Positions 11,696 through 22,979 of a DNA stretch of 64,000 nt are shown here, piece by piece. The position numbers and the translations under genes were made by a program. Position 1 is the stretch's first letter. Each line of letters starts with the position of its first letter. The stretch is taken from the NCBI RefSeq assembly GCF_024586455.1, contig NC_065921.1, positions 66,341,528 through 66,405,527 of the forward strand. Reading direction: 5' to 3'. The notes under the pieces were generated by a model. That model was not told the origin of the DNA. It saw nothing but the letters and a program-made list of their open reading frames with translations, and did not search any database. The stretch comes from Bactrocera neohumeralis (Eukaryota; Arthropoda; Insecta; Diptera; Tephritidae).

Positions 11696-12047
11696 CTAAA
11701 TAGTGTATAAGTCATGCGACGATGAAGGTAAGGCACGGCGGATTGGGAGGGAATGGATGCAGGAAGTATATATTATGCGATATTTGTGCATAGAGGAAAG
11801 AAAAAGAGGATTCAGGAATGCCAATATTTTATTAATCGGTTATCGATAAAGGATTATTGTCATATAATAATTTACACGTTTTAGTGCCACCCAGTATTGC
11901 AAAGACGATGGACGATGTTGGATAAATGTATTGTTGGACGATTTGAAAACATAAAAATAAAACAAAAAATTAAAAACGAATGAAAAAATGTATTTCAAAT
12001 CACTAACAATATGATAAATTTATTTCATAAATTCTCCCTCTTTGTAC
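11696..12047. other. intron 9.35/9.34
   Basis: Contains a palindromic TATCGATA (11842-11849, DRE-like) within an otherwise unremarkable stretch. Nothing else recognised. Confidence 0.5.
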
Positions 12048-12347
12048 CATTGACAATCAACTGTGCCGTATAATTGGTTACACCAGCCGCATTCTTGCCA
12101 TAGCATGTATAATTGCCTGCATGTGCGCCCTCTATCGATTCGATAGTCAAAGCCGAGCTGCGTGAACCCATTTTTGAAATGGTTATGCCACGCTGTTGTG
12201 CGTAGCTTTCATTCAGCGGCAAGCCATTGTAATACCAATACACCAAGAGCGGATGATCACCATGTATAATAGAGCATTGAAGTGTACAATAATCACCAGG
12301 GAAAAATGCATCCGCCCCAGAGGTGAAAGGTGCGATTTTGGGAAGTA
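12048..12347 (-). CDS. Dscam1: Dscam1 exon 9 variant 9.34
   Basis: Starts VLPKIAPFTSGADAFFPGDY, then CSIIHGDHPLLVYWYYNG, an enlarged loop (LNESYAQQRGITISKMG), NYTCYGKNAAG and AQLIVNG. Length 300 nt. Shares the HGD turn and YYN with 9.35, so the two are close relatives. Donor G|GTACAA. Confidence 0.9.
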
Positions 12348-13633
12348 CTGTTGTTATTTTGTGGAAAAAAAAGTTTTCATATATTATATTTATTTCCCTG
12401 TTGCTAATGTTTTCTTTTTAAATTATTCACGAGTTTATCGTTATCAGTTTATCGAACTAAGACTGTGTTCACATTATTACTTCGGTTACTACAAATTACT
12501 TTTCCAAAATACGTTCTTATTGAAAAATGTTATTTACACAGACAGTTTTGCGAAAACATTGCTTCACTCTTTTTTACTACGTAGTAAATATTTAGATAAC
12601 ATTTTTTCTAATTTCAAAATATAATAGTAATGTAGAAAACATATTATGCATGTGCATCATTCGCCATTTTTTAACAAAAATAATACCGAAAAAAATAAAA
12701 ACTAAATCATGTTGACAATTTAGTAATAGAAAACCAACAATTTTCGAAACTTTCTTATAAAATTACTGATGATCTACACTATATTTGGATATTGGCTTAC
12801 GATATACGTATATGTATGTAAACAGAGTAGAAGATACTTTTAAGTGTTATAATCACAACGGTGGTTATTCCCTTGGATATTAAAAATATTTATTCTATAA
12901 TTCTCCCTGAATTAATTTGCTTTACAGCGAACTTTAACTCCGTTTAATATTTGCGCTACAACGGCAATCGCTTTCGGACACATTTTTCATAATTTTTTCC
13001 AAATATTTTTTATGATTTATGTAATGATACACGTCAATTTGCAATTATATTTTATTTAGGTTTCAGAAAATTTATTATATAGTTGAACCCAGTGATATTT
13101 AAGCAAAGTGTGAACACCAGTTAATCACAACAGTTCAAACTTGAGCGCTTAACTTTCGACTCTATCAATCGTATTTATTTTTTCATAGTTATGTTCGTTG
13201 AACGCAGTGATTTTATTTCAAATATACGATCATTTCTAGAATTATGTTTTTAGTTTTAAAATAGTGCGGCATTGACACAGTCCGTGTGCTATTTTTATGC
13301 TCAACATGCAATTTTTAGTTTTTAATAGGATCAGTTAGGCAGAGGCAGCAACAATTTGCGAATATTCAGACAGCTTTTATTCAGCACACAGACACAAAAT
13401 ATAACAGCATTCTTTGCATAGAAACAAGTGTTAGGGCTAACTTTTTAGTGCATAAGAAGAAGAGTAGTGAAAAATTCCGAATACGTGTATATGCCGGCAG
13501 CTTCAAATTTTTTTATCCAAACTAATGAAATATTCAAGCTATCAAATATATTATTATTTATTCCCACAATACTTTTGTTAGTTTTTTTTTTTTGAGAAAA
13601 ATTTTGTTTACATAAATGTTTTTTAATTCTAAC
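12348..13633. other. intron 9.34/9.33, about 1.3 kb
   Basis: Longest intron inside the exon 9 cluster. No exon remnant recognised. One ATTCAGCACACA motif lies at 13379-13390, downstream of 9.33. Confidence 0.6.
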
Positions 13634-13921
13634 CATAAACATTCAACTCAGTAGAATAACTCTGCACGCCCGCGCGATTGCTTGCATTGCAAGTGAAATT
13701 TCCAGCATGTTGATGATCGACAGATTCAATTGTCAGCACACTGCTGCGACGACTGACTGTCATTGTCGAAATGCCCAACGCTTCACTAACAAGCTCACCG
13801 TTGAGCGTCCATACAATCACAATCGGTAAGTCGCCAGTGGGCACTGAGCAATGCAATGTCAGATATTGACCTGTCTGTGCGGGGCCCTCCTCGAAAGCAA
13901 AGGGTATGATGCGTGGTAAAA
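13634..13921 (-). CDS. Dscam1: Dscam1 exon 9 variant 9.33
   Basis: Starts VLPRIIPFAFEEGPAQTGQY, then CSVPTGDLPIVIVWTLNG, NFTCNASNRAG, TELNVYG. Ends with VYG rather than VNG, and has TGD in place of KGD. Motif copy ATTCAGCACACA at 13379-13390. Donor G|GTTAGA. Confidence 0.9.
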
Positions 13922-14114
13922 CTAAAAGCGGATACACGAGTATAAAGAAGGAAAAGAAGGCATAGATAGCAATAAATAGAGAAGAAATTAAAATTATTTT
14001 TAAATACTGATACAATTGAAATCAAAATAATAAATACAAAATCAACGCTCACAAATTAAAGAAAATAATACTTCTTTATATAATTATTTTCATGATTTTT
14101 ATTCTTTGAATAAC

Positions 14115-14408
14115 CTATAACTTTAAGTTGCGCGCCATAGCTCGCTTTGCCCGCCTCATTCGAGCCGTGACAGCTGTAATTTCCCGCATGTCGCGCGCTT
14201 ACATTCTCTATGGTGAGTACACTACTGCGGCGCCCCAATTTCGAAATCAATATATCCTGGTCGTCGTCATTGACCAGCGGTTGATTGTTAAAGGTCCAAC
14301 GTATGTTGAGTGGTAGATCACCCTCGGTTATTGTGCACTGATAGGTGATGTATTGGCCGAGATGTACGGCTTGATTGCCGCTGGAGAAGGGAGAGATTTG
14401 TGGCGGCA
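14115..14408 (-). CDS. Dscam1: Dscam1 exon 9 variant 9.32
   Basis: Starts VPPQISPFSSGNQAVHLGQY, then CTITEGDLPLNIRWTFNN, NYSCHGSNEAG and AQLKVIG. It has a two-residue insertion DDDQD in the loop; 294 nt. Donor G|GTTATT. Confidence 0.9.
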
Positions 14409-14603
14409 CTTTGTAACGCGCGGAATGGGTGTAGAAGAGGTAACGAAAGGAAAATAAGGTAGACAATTGCGGTTTGGGGAAAAAATATAGAAGGAAAAGA
14501 AATTGTTAACTTTTTGATGAAAACGTAAAAACAGCTTCCTAGCATAAAAAGTTTTAGCAGATATTCTTAAACTACTGATATTGTCTTATTCTTCAACGCC
14601 CAC

Positions 14604-14891
14604 CATTTACAATCAACGCTGCCGTATATACCGTTATCTGCGCCTCATTACGCGCCTTACATGTGTAATTGCCAGCATTATTGCCATTCACTGAATCGAT
14701 GGTTAAAACATTTACTTTCTTGCCAATTTTCGATGTGGTAACACCCAAATAATCGTTTATCGGATAATCGTTGAATAGCCAAGTGATATCGACCGGTAAA
14801 TCACCTTTAGAAATAGTGCATTGTACGGTCACCGAGTCGCCGAAATTTGCAGGTTCCTCGCCAAAATCGAAAGGTGTGATTTTTGGTGGTA
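14604..14891 (-). CDS. Dscam1: Dscam1 exon 9 variant 9.31
   Basis: Starts VPPKITPFDFGEEPANFGDS, then CTISKGDLPVDITWLFND, NYTCKARNEAQ, AALIVNG. First member of a block (9.24-9.31) sharing WLFN and PPKI/APKI starts. Donor G|GTGGGC. Confidence 0.92.
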
Positions 14892-15645
14892 CTACATTGT
14901 TAAAAAGTATAGAAATCAGACATCATGTATTGATGCTCTTAGCGCGCAATTATTTATTTTAATTTTTATTGTCGGACAAATAGTTCAAGATAACGGTTTC
15001 AAAAAATACTTCAATCCAGCAGTTTATATAATTTACTTTTTCCAACGTCCGTCAAAATTTATTAAAACTTCATTTCACTTCAGCAACTTATGTTGTATAG
15101 ACTCGGAGAAGAAAGGCATCAAATACAAAAATTAACCAAACATGTGTAAAGTGTTTCCGAGTTCAGTTATTTTATATTCCAAAAATACTATTCAGACAAA
15201 AATATTTTTTAATTAGAGTATTCTGTATAACCTGACATATAGACAGTAATGTATTATTTTCAGTAGGTTTCAGCCTATAAATATTGTAAGCAACAGGCTC
15301 GATAGAAAACTTTCAGCTTAAACCAATACAACAGGGCCCTTTTCACAGCATAACTACATTACCAATGCAATTCAGCGCATGAATTATATATGCAAGGCTT
15401 TAAGAAAACATATAAATTTTAAAAGCAGTTCCAAAAAAGCAATTTTTAATAAATTCAGCACAGTGTAAACATCAAAGCATATAGTAACCACACTAATAAT
15501 TTACGGCATGCTCTTAGGATTTCGGATATTGTTTGAATAAAGTAGGTCGTTTAGGTAAAGGACAAAGTATTTCAACAAAAGTTGAGAAATTAAATATTAC
15601 AACCAAATTTGCGTATGTTTAAATATATTTTTCATCCAATACTAC
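14892..15645. other. intron 9.31/9.30
   Basis: Holds two copies of the repeated intronic motif, AATTCAGCGCAT at 15369-15380 and ATTCAGCACAG at 15453-15463, both downstream of 9.30. No exon remnant. Confidence 0.6.
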
Positions 15646-15933
15646 CATTCACAATCAATTGTGCAGTATAACTGCTCGCCGCCCATAGATTTTTAGCTTT
15701 GCATGTATAGTTGCCAACATGACGCGCATTTACTGAATCTATCATCAATACACTCAAACGTTTGCCCATTTTTGTGGCGGTAATACCAGAATAAGAATTC
15801 AGCGGGTAATCATTAAATAGCCATTCAATATCTAGTGGCAAATCACCCGATGAAACGAGACAATTAATTGAGACGGAGTCTTCAAAATTAGCAGGTGCTT
15901 CCCCAAAGTCGAAATGCGCTATTTTTGGGGCCA
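15646..15933 (-). CDS. Dscam1: Dscam1 exon 9 variant 9.30
   Basis: Starts VAPKIAHFDFGEAPANFEDS, then CLVSSGDLPLDIEWLFND, NYTCKAKNLWAAS, AQLIVNG. Bulky LW replaces the usual small residues after the F strand. Donor G|GTAGTA. Two motif copies lie downstream. Confidence 0.92.
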
Positions 15934-16177
15934 CTGGAAATGTTGTAATATTTTATTCAGCAAATGTGTAATAATCAATTAAGTGTAATGTATGGTTGTA
16001 GATGGGTAAGGGTTGAGTACGTGATTGTTTCGTGTTGTAGTGTAATGTAAACAGGTCTTACACAAAAATTCAAATATAAACAAGGAAAAGAAAGTACTGA
16101 AAATTATACGCAAGATACTCAGCGCTATTCAGCACAATTCAGCGGATTAAAAATGTAACTAATTTACACAAATATAC

Positions 16178-16465
16178 CATTCACTACTAATTCAGCTGTG
16201 TAATTCACCGCGGCTGCATGATTTTTCGCCTTACAAGTATATTTTCCCGCATGCCTAGCGTGCACATTATCAATAGTCAATATATTCGTACGTTTGCCAC
16301 TTTTCATAACCGATACACCGGAGTATGAACTAATTGCGTAATCATTGAACAACCACTCTATATCGATGGGTAAATCACCGGAAGAAATAAGGCAAGTAAC
16401 CGACACTGAGTCCTCAACGTTTGCCGGTTCCTCACCAAAATCGAAAGGTGTTATTTTTGGAGGAA
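16178..16465 (-). CDS. Dscam1: Dscam1 exon 9 variant 9.29
   Basis: Starts VPPKITPFDFGEEPANVEDS, then CLISSGDLPIDIEWLFND and KYTCKAKNHAAAVNYTAEL. Nearly the same protein as 9.27. Paired motif ATTCAGCACA-ATTCAGCGG at 16127-16145, 30-50 nt past the donor (G|GTATAT). Confidence 0.92.
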
Positions 16466-16587
16466 CTTGTTTGGGATTTAAAAAGTTAAGAAAAAATTAA
16501 AATATGTTTTTTGTGTAAGCGTTTTAAAAATTTTGACAATAATATATAAAATGTAAACTAAATAGCAATATATTGTTATGCGGTAAC

Positions 16588-16875
16588 CGTTGACAATCAG
16601 CTGTGCTGAGTACGCATCCATGGCTGCTTTATTACGCGCTTTGCAAGTATAATTGCCCGCGTGTCCCGCGTGCACTGAGTCTATAGTTAACAAACTTGTA
16701 CGCTTGCCACCTTTGATCACATTTACACCGGCGAAATAATTAACCGGTTCACCATTGAATAACCATTCGATGTCTAACGGCATATCACCAGAGGAAATGA
16801 GGCAATTCACCGAGACAGAGTCCTCAAAGCTGGCTGGAACTTCACCAAAGTCGAAAGGTACGATTTTAGGCGCGA
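16588..16875 (-). CDS. Dscam1: Dscam1 exon 9 variant 9.28
   Basis: Starts VAPKIVPFDFGEVPASFEDS, then CLISSGDMPLDIEWLFNG, NYTCKARNKAAMDAYSAQL. Close duplicate of 9.26. Donor G|GTTACC. Confidence 0.92.
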
Positions 16876-17074
16876 CTAGGGATGGTAGGAAGTGTGTAGG
16901 CATGTATATCAATTAATGAAAATAATACTTAGTATCTTTTTAAAAGCAAAGATTTATATACATATTTTAATTTTCAGAGGACCAAATGAGGTAAAAACAC
17001 AAAAAATAAACACCACAAACTCTATAAAGTTGTACTCAGCGCTACTTAAATTGACATCATGAAATAATATATAC

Positions 17075-17362
17075 CATTAACCACCAAGTCAGCTGTGTAA
17101 TTTACAGCTGCAGCATAATTCTTCGCTTTACAACTGTATTTGCCGGCATGTCTGGCATGCACATTGTCTATGGTCAACATACTGGTACGTTTACCACCCT
17201 TCAATACAGTTATACCCGAGTACGAACTTATAGCATAGTCATTGAACAGCCATTCGATATCAATGGGTAAATCACCAGAAGAAATAAGGCAAGTTATAGA
17301 AACAGAGTCTTCAACATTCGCCGGTTCCTCACCGAAGTCGAAGGGTGTAATTTTAGGAGGCA
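17075..17362 (-). CDS. Dscam1: Dscam1 exon 9 variant 9.27
   Basis: Starts VPPKITPFDFGEEPANVEDS, then CLISSGDLPIDIEWLFND and KYSCKAKNYAAAVNYTADL. Differs from 9.29 at only a few positions. An imperfect motif copy (actcagcgct) sits at 17034-17043. Donor G|GTATAT. Confidence 0.92.
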
Positions 17363-17496
17363 CTTATGTATGAGAAAATGCAGGATATGAAGAAAATTAA
17401 TACGTAAAAATTCTTTGTAAATAATTTTAAAGTTGTAAGCACATACAAATTAAAAATAATATTTGGCTGAATAGTAAGAATTTCTTTTTAAATAAC

Positions 17497-17784
17497 CGTT
17501 AACAATCAACTGTGCTGAGTACTCATCCGTAGCTGCCTTATTACGCGCTTTACAGCTATAGTTTCCCGCATGTCCTGCATGTACTGAGTCGATACTGAGT
17601 AAGCTAATACGCTTGCCACCGCGCATAACGTTAACACCCGCAAAATAGTTTACGGGTTCGCCATTAAAGAGCCATTCTATATCGATTGGCATATCTCCAG
17701 AAGAAATTAAGCAATTTACCGAAACTGAGTCCTCAAAGTTCGCTGGTTTGTCACCAAAATCGAATGGCACAATTTTTGGTGGTG
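17497..17784 (-). CDS. Dscam1: Dscam1 exon 9 variant 9.26
   Basis: Starts APPKIVPFDFGDKPANFEDS, then CLISSGDMPIDIEWLFNG, NYSCKARNKAATDEYSAQL. The acceptor TTCAG precedes CA, so the junction codon is Ala, unlike the Val of most variants. Donor G|GTTATT. Confidence 0.92.
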
Positions 17785-18128
17785 CTGAATAAAATTTTTT
17801 GTAAATAAAAATGTTCTTAGTTTGTTAAATTTTTTTAAGAAAGAGCCACTAGCGCAAATCCGTATATTCATAAACTCGAATATGATATTCCGAAGTCAGC
17901 AACAGTTTTTCGTAAAATATTTTGTAAGCATTTACTTTCAGATATTTTATTACGCTCAATTGACTATTTTAATGTAAAACAGCTCTCATTTTGCAACAGT
18001 TTTCAAACAAACATGTCAGCACTCCTCTACATTTATGAAAAGGATATATATTAAATCAAAAACCACATAAAAACTACAGAAAGCGTAACTTAAAGTAAAT
18101 TCAGCGGGAAAACTCAAAGAAAAAATAC
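17785..18128. other. intron 9.26/9.25
   Basis: One motif copy ATTCAGCGGG at 18099-18108, about 20 nt past the donor of 9.25. Otherwise nothing seen. Confidence 0.6.
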
Positions 18129-18415
18129 CATTAACAATCAATTCCGCTGTATACTCCACAGCAGCTGCATCATTGCGCGCTTTACATGTATAGTTGCCAG
18201 CATGGCCGGCATGTACGGAGTCTATAGTCAGTATACTAGCCTTTTTGCCACCTTCACTATAGACACCCCAGTATAAATGTTTATTGGCTGGCCATTAAAG
18301 AGCCAAGTGATATCCATTGGTAAATCACCCAAATATATGAGACAATTTACGGAGACTGATTCTTCGAAATTCACCGCGTGATCGCCAAAATCGAAATGCG
18401 CAATTTTCGGGGGAA
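18129..18415 (-). pseudogene. Dscam1: Dscam1 exon 9 variant 9.25, one base short (frameshifted)
   Basis: Starts VPPKIAHFDFGDHAVNFEES and reads normally to WLFNGQPINIYTGVSIVK. There one base is missing near 18253 (GTGAAGGTGGC where relatives have room for AAAGGTGGC), and the frame runs into a stop soon after. After a one-base shift the rest resumes as KKASILTIDSV, NYTCKARNDAA, AELIVNG. Length 287 nt is not divisible by three. Splice sites look normal (donor G|GTATTT). It is either a dead variant or a sequencing or assembly error. Confidence 0.85.
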
Positions 18416-18529
18416 CTAAAAGTAAGTGGTGTGTTTGAGGAATTGTGAAAAAATTAATGACGAAAAATTACAATATTAAAGAAAGTTTAAAATTTTATCA
18501 TCTTAGATTACTAAATGCAAAACAAATAC

Positions 18530-18820
18530 CGTTCACCACCAATTCAGCGGTATAATTTACGGATGTTGCCTTATTGGCGGCCACACATGTATAGTTGCCA
18601 GCATGATGACCACGCACATAATCGATGGAGAGCGCGCTTATCTTTTTACCTAGTTTCACCATTGAAACATCGTAGACATTGTCGTTGATTTGGCGACCAT
18701 TAAAAAGCCAAGCAAAGCTTACAGGAAAATCACCAGAAGTTACCAAGCATTGCACACTAGCAGATTCGCCAAAATTCGAGGGTTCTTCGCCGAAATCAAA
18801 ATTTGCGATTTTAGGCGGCA
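18530..18820 (-). CDS. Dscam1: Dscam1 exon 9 variant 9.24
   Basis: Starts VPPKIANFDFGEEPSNFGES, then CLVTSGDFPVSFAWLFNG, NYTCVAANKATSVNYTAEL. Length 291 nt. Donor G|GTATTT. Confidence 0.92.
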
Positions 18821-18938
18821 CTTAAACAGGAATGGTGGGAAGGTTAAGTGTAGGAAAAGGTGCAAAGATTATTTTTGAAAACGTAAAACTTAAATACTTA
18901 TGTATATTATAAAAATGTATATTGAGCGCAATCCGCAC

Positions 18939-19226
18939 CGTTAACACGCAATTCAGCGGTGTGATTAACGCGTCCAGCACGATTTTCAGCTATGCAGCTA
19001 TAGTTTCCAGTATGTTTGGCCGACACAGATTCAATTGTGAGTTCACTAATGCGTTTACCACGTTTCGTTGTAATAATTTCAAGATAATCCTCGAATGGTT
19101 TACCATTCAGAGTCCATGTAATGCGAACTGGTAAATCGCCCCCGGCAATGGTACACTGTATATTAACAAACTCGCCGAAACTCATTGATTCTTCGCTAAA
19201 TGAAAATGGGCTGATTTTGGGTGGTA
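18939..19226 (-). CDS. Dscam1: Dscam1 exon 9 variant 9.23
   Basis: Starts VPPKISPFSFSEESMSFGEF, then CTIAGGDLPVRITWTLNG, NYSCIAENRAGRVNHTAEL. The turn is GGD, shared with 9.19-9.22. Donor G|GTGCGG. Confidence 0.92.
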
Positions 19227-19662
19227 CTGAACAAATAAATCAGTAAAAAATCTAATAAGCTTGCGTCATATAGTTTTAAGATGTTTCCAAATATTTATTT
19301 TTAATAAAAATATTTCAACCTCTAGTGTAGTTTTGAATTATTTTGTTACCATAATTAGTGTCAAAATCAGTTTTCGCAACACGAAATTTGTGCTTAAAAA
19401 TTACTATTCAGCGACATTTCCAACAACTCCTCTTTTATGCAGTAAATAAAATTTATACCTAACAGTATTAAGAATTCTTCACTTCCGTCTCTTTGCATTT
19501 CCCTAAAAAAAATTCATATGTATTCAGCACACAACGAATAATATCACAGTTACACAGCAAAAGTGTATTAGGAAGGGATTAAGCTAATTTAAACCACTAT
19601 ATCTACCATGACTCGCTACAAATTAAATATCTTTCGTTTTAAAAGTATGCGTTCGCACAAAC
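19227..19662. other. intron 9.23/9.22
   Basis: Two motif copies, ATTCAGCGAC at 19406-19415 and ATTCAGCACAC at 19522-19532, downstream of 9.22. No exon remnant. Confidence 0.6.
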
Positions 19663-19950
19663 CATTCACAATCAATTCAGCTGAGTGCTCAGCTCGACCG
19701 GCTGAATTGCTTGCAATGCAAGTATAATTGCCCGCATGTTTCGCCTCGATTGCATCGATCATTAAATTGTGTATACGTTGTCCACGTTTCTCAGTCAAAA
19801 TCTCCAGTTCCGGCAATAACGGGTGTCTGTTCAAAGTCCATATTACAGAGACAGGTAGATCACCACCCGAAATAGTGCAATGTACTGAAACAGGCTCGCC
19901 AAAGTTCATGGGTTCGTCACCAAAAGAGAAGGGCGTAATTTTCGGTGGTA
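19663..19950 (-). CDS. Dscam1: Dscam1 exon 9 variant 9.22
   Basis: Starts VPPKITPFSFGDEPMNFGEP, then CTISGGDLPVSVIWTLNR, NYTCIASNSAG, AELIVNG. Donor G|GTTTGT. Confidence 0.92.
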
Positions 19951-20035
19951 CTTAAGTCAAAATTTTCGGGAAAGGATAATAACGAAAGAAAAAAAGAGAA
20001 AACAAAAAATGTTACTTTCAAACTCTTACACCAAC

Positions 20036-20323
20036 CATTAACTATTAAGCGAGCTGTATGCGCGGTTATGCCCGCTTTATTTTGAGCATGACACGAATAA
20101 AAGCCGGCGTGATGCGCAGCCACTGATTCAATGGATAAAACATTGATACGCTTGCCAATACGCGAAAAGGATATATCGTGGTATCTATCGATCGTGGCGT
20201 TATTCAGCAACCAGGTAACATTGATGGGTAGGTCACCGCCGAGTATGGTGCACTGTATAGAAGCGGGTTCGCCGTAGTTGAGAGGCTCTTCACCAAAATC
20301 GAATGGTGCAATTTTCGGAGCGA
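20036..20323 (-). CDS. Dscam1: Dscam1 exon 9 variant 9.21
   Basis: Starts VAPKIAPFDFGEEPLNYGEP, then CTILGGDLPINVTWLLNN, FYSCHAQNKAGITAHTARL. Recent duplicate of 9.20; the first 60 residues are almost identical. Donor G|GTTGGT. Confidence 0.92.
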
Positions 20324-20683
20324 CTTTTTGTAGGAAAATAAACAAAACTTTTTGTAAGCGCATGCAGAAATAAATTACACTTCTTAACAAACATAATTTG
20401 TGCGACAAAAAATTATGTTTTATGTATATAAAGACAATTCAGCACACTTCTCAATAAGTTGATGCATCCAACATTTCAAGAAATTCTTAATAAAGTAACA
20501 ACCGATACGCTGACTGACTGCTGACACAATTCAGCGCGGCCAAAACAAAATTTTAGATTATAATAAAACTTTAATCGATACGCAGGAGGGAAGTTTCTTA
20601 ATTTAATAAAAAGAAAGAATTATAAAACTCTAAAATGATCATATCCAATTTAGTTCTGCTTTCTTAATAGATATAAAACAAAC
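20324..20683. other. intron 9.21/9.20
   Basis: Two motif copies, ATTCAGCACAC at 20437-20447 and AATTCAGCGCGG at 20528-20539, downstream of 9.20. Confidence 0.6.
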
Positions 20684-20971
20684 CATTCACAACCAAACGC
20701 GCTGCATGCTCAGTAATGCCGGCTTTATTATGCGCGCGACATGAATAGTTGCCCGCATGATGTGCCGCGACTGCTTCGATGGTCAACACATTTACGCGCT
20801 TGCCAATACGCGATAACGATATGTCATGGAAGCTATCAATAGCAGCGTTATTCAGCAACCATGTAACGTTGATGGGTAGATCACCGCCTAGTATGGTGCA
20901 CTGTATGGAGGCGGGTTCACCGTAGTTGAGCGGTTCTTCACCAAAATCGAATGGTGCGATTTTCGGAGCAA
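20684..20971 (-). CDS. Dscam1: Dscam1 exon 9 variant 9.20
   Basis: Starts VAPKIAPFDFGEEPLNYGEP, then CTILGGDLPINVTWLLNN, NYSCRAHNKAGITEHAARL. Differs from 9.21 mostly in the second half. Donor G|GTTTGT. Confidence 0.92.
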
Positions 20972-21327
20972 CTTTTGCAATGAAATCATAATAAAAATTA
21001 AACATTTTTTTTTTGACTTTTAAGCTTAGCCAATTTGAAATAAAAAAGGGTCAATGCTTTGACAAAAAAAAAAAAAATAGCTGTATACTATTTGTATTAG
21101 ATATGCTTGAACAACTTATACAAAATTGTAAGCACAGCTTTCATTATATAAGCAATTTTAAGTAGTTCTAAAACTAGTTAAGATTTTTCGCGCTGAATAC
21201 AGTTTCAACGCATTCAGCACGGATTTCACCAGTTACGTGACATGTGAGGTGGATTGGGTTTAAGGTTTAAATTAAAATAATGTTGAATACTCTAACAAAG
21301 TAACAGTAATTTCAAGTTTTTGCAAAC
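20972..21327. other. intron 9.20/9.19
   Basis: Contains the motif in both orientations: GCGCTGAAT at 21190-21198 and ATTCAGCAC at 21212-21220. They could pair with each other as a small hairpin. A poly-A run lies at 21063-21077. Confidence 0.6.
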
Positions 21328-21615
21328 CATTCACAATCAACGGTGTCGTATATTCAGCCTTTCCCGCCCAATTTTCAGCGACGCAAGTGTAATTTCCCGC
21401 ATGATCAGCTGTCACGCTTTCTATGGCCAGAGCATGTGTATGTCTTGTGAATTTTGTAGTTGCTATATTCAAATGGGCAGGCAAATGATAATCATTCAGC
21501 AACCACTTAACACTCATTGGCCAATCACCACCGGCAATGGTGCATTGTATAGACGCGGGTTCACCGAAGTTCAAGGGTTCTTCGCCGAATTGAAATGGTG
21601 TTATACGCGGCGGCA
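21328..21615 (-). CDS. Dscam1: Dscam1 exon 9 variant 9.19
   Basis: Starts VPPRITPFQFGEEPLNFGEP, then CTIAGGDWPMSVKWLLND, NYTCVAENWAGKAEYTTPL. Trp in the GGDWP turn is unusual. Donor G|GTTTGC. Confidence 0.92.
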
Positions 21616-21976
21616 CTGAGGGATTTTAGTAACAGTATGTGTGCGAGAGAATATAATATATGTTTCTTGTAGTTTAGTAACATCAAATGGAAAGTTTGGG
21701 TTGTAGAGATAAGATTTGTTAGATAATGTGGTGAAGTGTAATTTGTTATGTACGTTTTACATAGTTACAGTTACTCTCAAATATACATAGTGCATATAAA
21801 TAGGAGCTCAACAGCCAGTATATCTTCATAATATATTTATAAGCAGAGGAGTTTAGTACTTTTGAACACCGCAACCGATCCCACCAATATTATATGCAAT
21901 TGAAAAAAAAAATCCACAATGATTGTTAGTCATTTAAGATAGGCGTTGATGAATCGTGTATTCATATATATTATAC
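21616..21976. other. intron 9.19/9.18
   Basis: Unremarkable: no exon remnant and no clear ATTCAGC copy. Confidence 0.5.
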
Positions 21977-22276
21977 CATTCACGGTAATATTTGTGCTGT
22001 ACGTCGTTGAGCCAGCCGCATTACTGGCCGTACAAGTGTAGGTGCCAGTGTGTGCTGGTGTGGCACGCGGTATCGATAACACACTCGATTTGATACTAAA
22101 GCGATTTGTACGCATTATCGGTTGGAGTGTGTCGTATCGCGCGTCACCAGCGGCGCGTTCAAAGCTCCAGTTGATTTTGATTGGACGATCTCCTTTCTGT
22201 ATTTGACAGAGCAAATCGATGGAGTCGCCTGTGTTGATTATGTCGTCGTAACTGAAGGGTGTGATTTGTGGAAGGA
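21977..22276 (-). CDS. Dscam1: Dscam1 exon 9 variant 9.18
   Basis: Starts VLPQITPFSYDDIINTGDS, then CQIQKGDRPIKINWSFERA, an extended loop (LQPIMRTNRFSIK), TYTCTASNAAG, TNITVNG. Length 300 nt. No close relative in the array. Donor G|GTATAA. Confidence 0.91.
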
Positions 22277-22979
22277 CTAAAGAATAAATTTGCAAAATTT
22301 AGAATAACGGTTTTAAAAATTACAGTCCGTAAACAACAAATATATCGTATTATGTTTTGTCGGCAAATTATTATTCAGCTCAATTTAGTTGAATTCAGCA
22401 AAAATTTAATCAATAATTATACTATATTAAAACGAATTCAGCTATGAGAGCTTGTATAATAATTAAATTTTACACTTCTGCTTTAAATTATGATTCAAAA
22501 GAAATTGTGTAATTTTTGCTACATTCAGTTTAATTCAGCGCGGTACAATTCAGCTCTAATATTTTCTTTCTAATCATGAACTATGAAATTTGGCACGATT
22601 CAATTAATTTTCACTATTCAGCGCAATTGATTTTTTCTACTATTCGGTTTAATTCAGCGGCATTCAATTTGCGTATTTAAAAAAAAATATACAAAAATTA
22701 TTAAGATACGTTCAATTTACGCTTTTGCCTTAATTCAGCGCAATTTAAAGTTTGCTAATATTTTATTTCCGAATTAGTATTGAGTTGAACAGCTTTTATT
22801 TTTATCTTAAAAAACACACTGAGCCATACTTAAACACTTACACACATTTTTCAACTTAATTCTTGTGCTTTCTGAGTGTTTGTGGATGAACGTATAAATT
22901 ACAACAACGAAAAGGATAATAAACATACATAAAGATTTCGAAATAAATATGCTGAAATGTCTTCATCTTAAGCAAATAC
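22277..22979. other. intron 9.18/9.17 packed with the ATTCAGC motif
   Basis: Eight copies in under 400 bases: 22373, 22392, 22435, 22532, 22547, 22616, 22651 and 22732, mostly AATTCAGCG or AATTCAGCT. No coding remnant explains them. They lie 230-610 nt downstream of variant 9.17. Confidence 0.7.

Noticed and set aside
11842..11849. TATCGATA (DRE) as a promoter
   Set aside because: A single palindromic octamer within an intron, with no other promoter signal.
22373..22746. ATTCAGC copies as remnants of exons (the motif also occurs in coding text such as AEL or TLN)
   Set aside because: Flanking bases do not translate into Ig7 strands in any frame; spacing is irregular.
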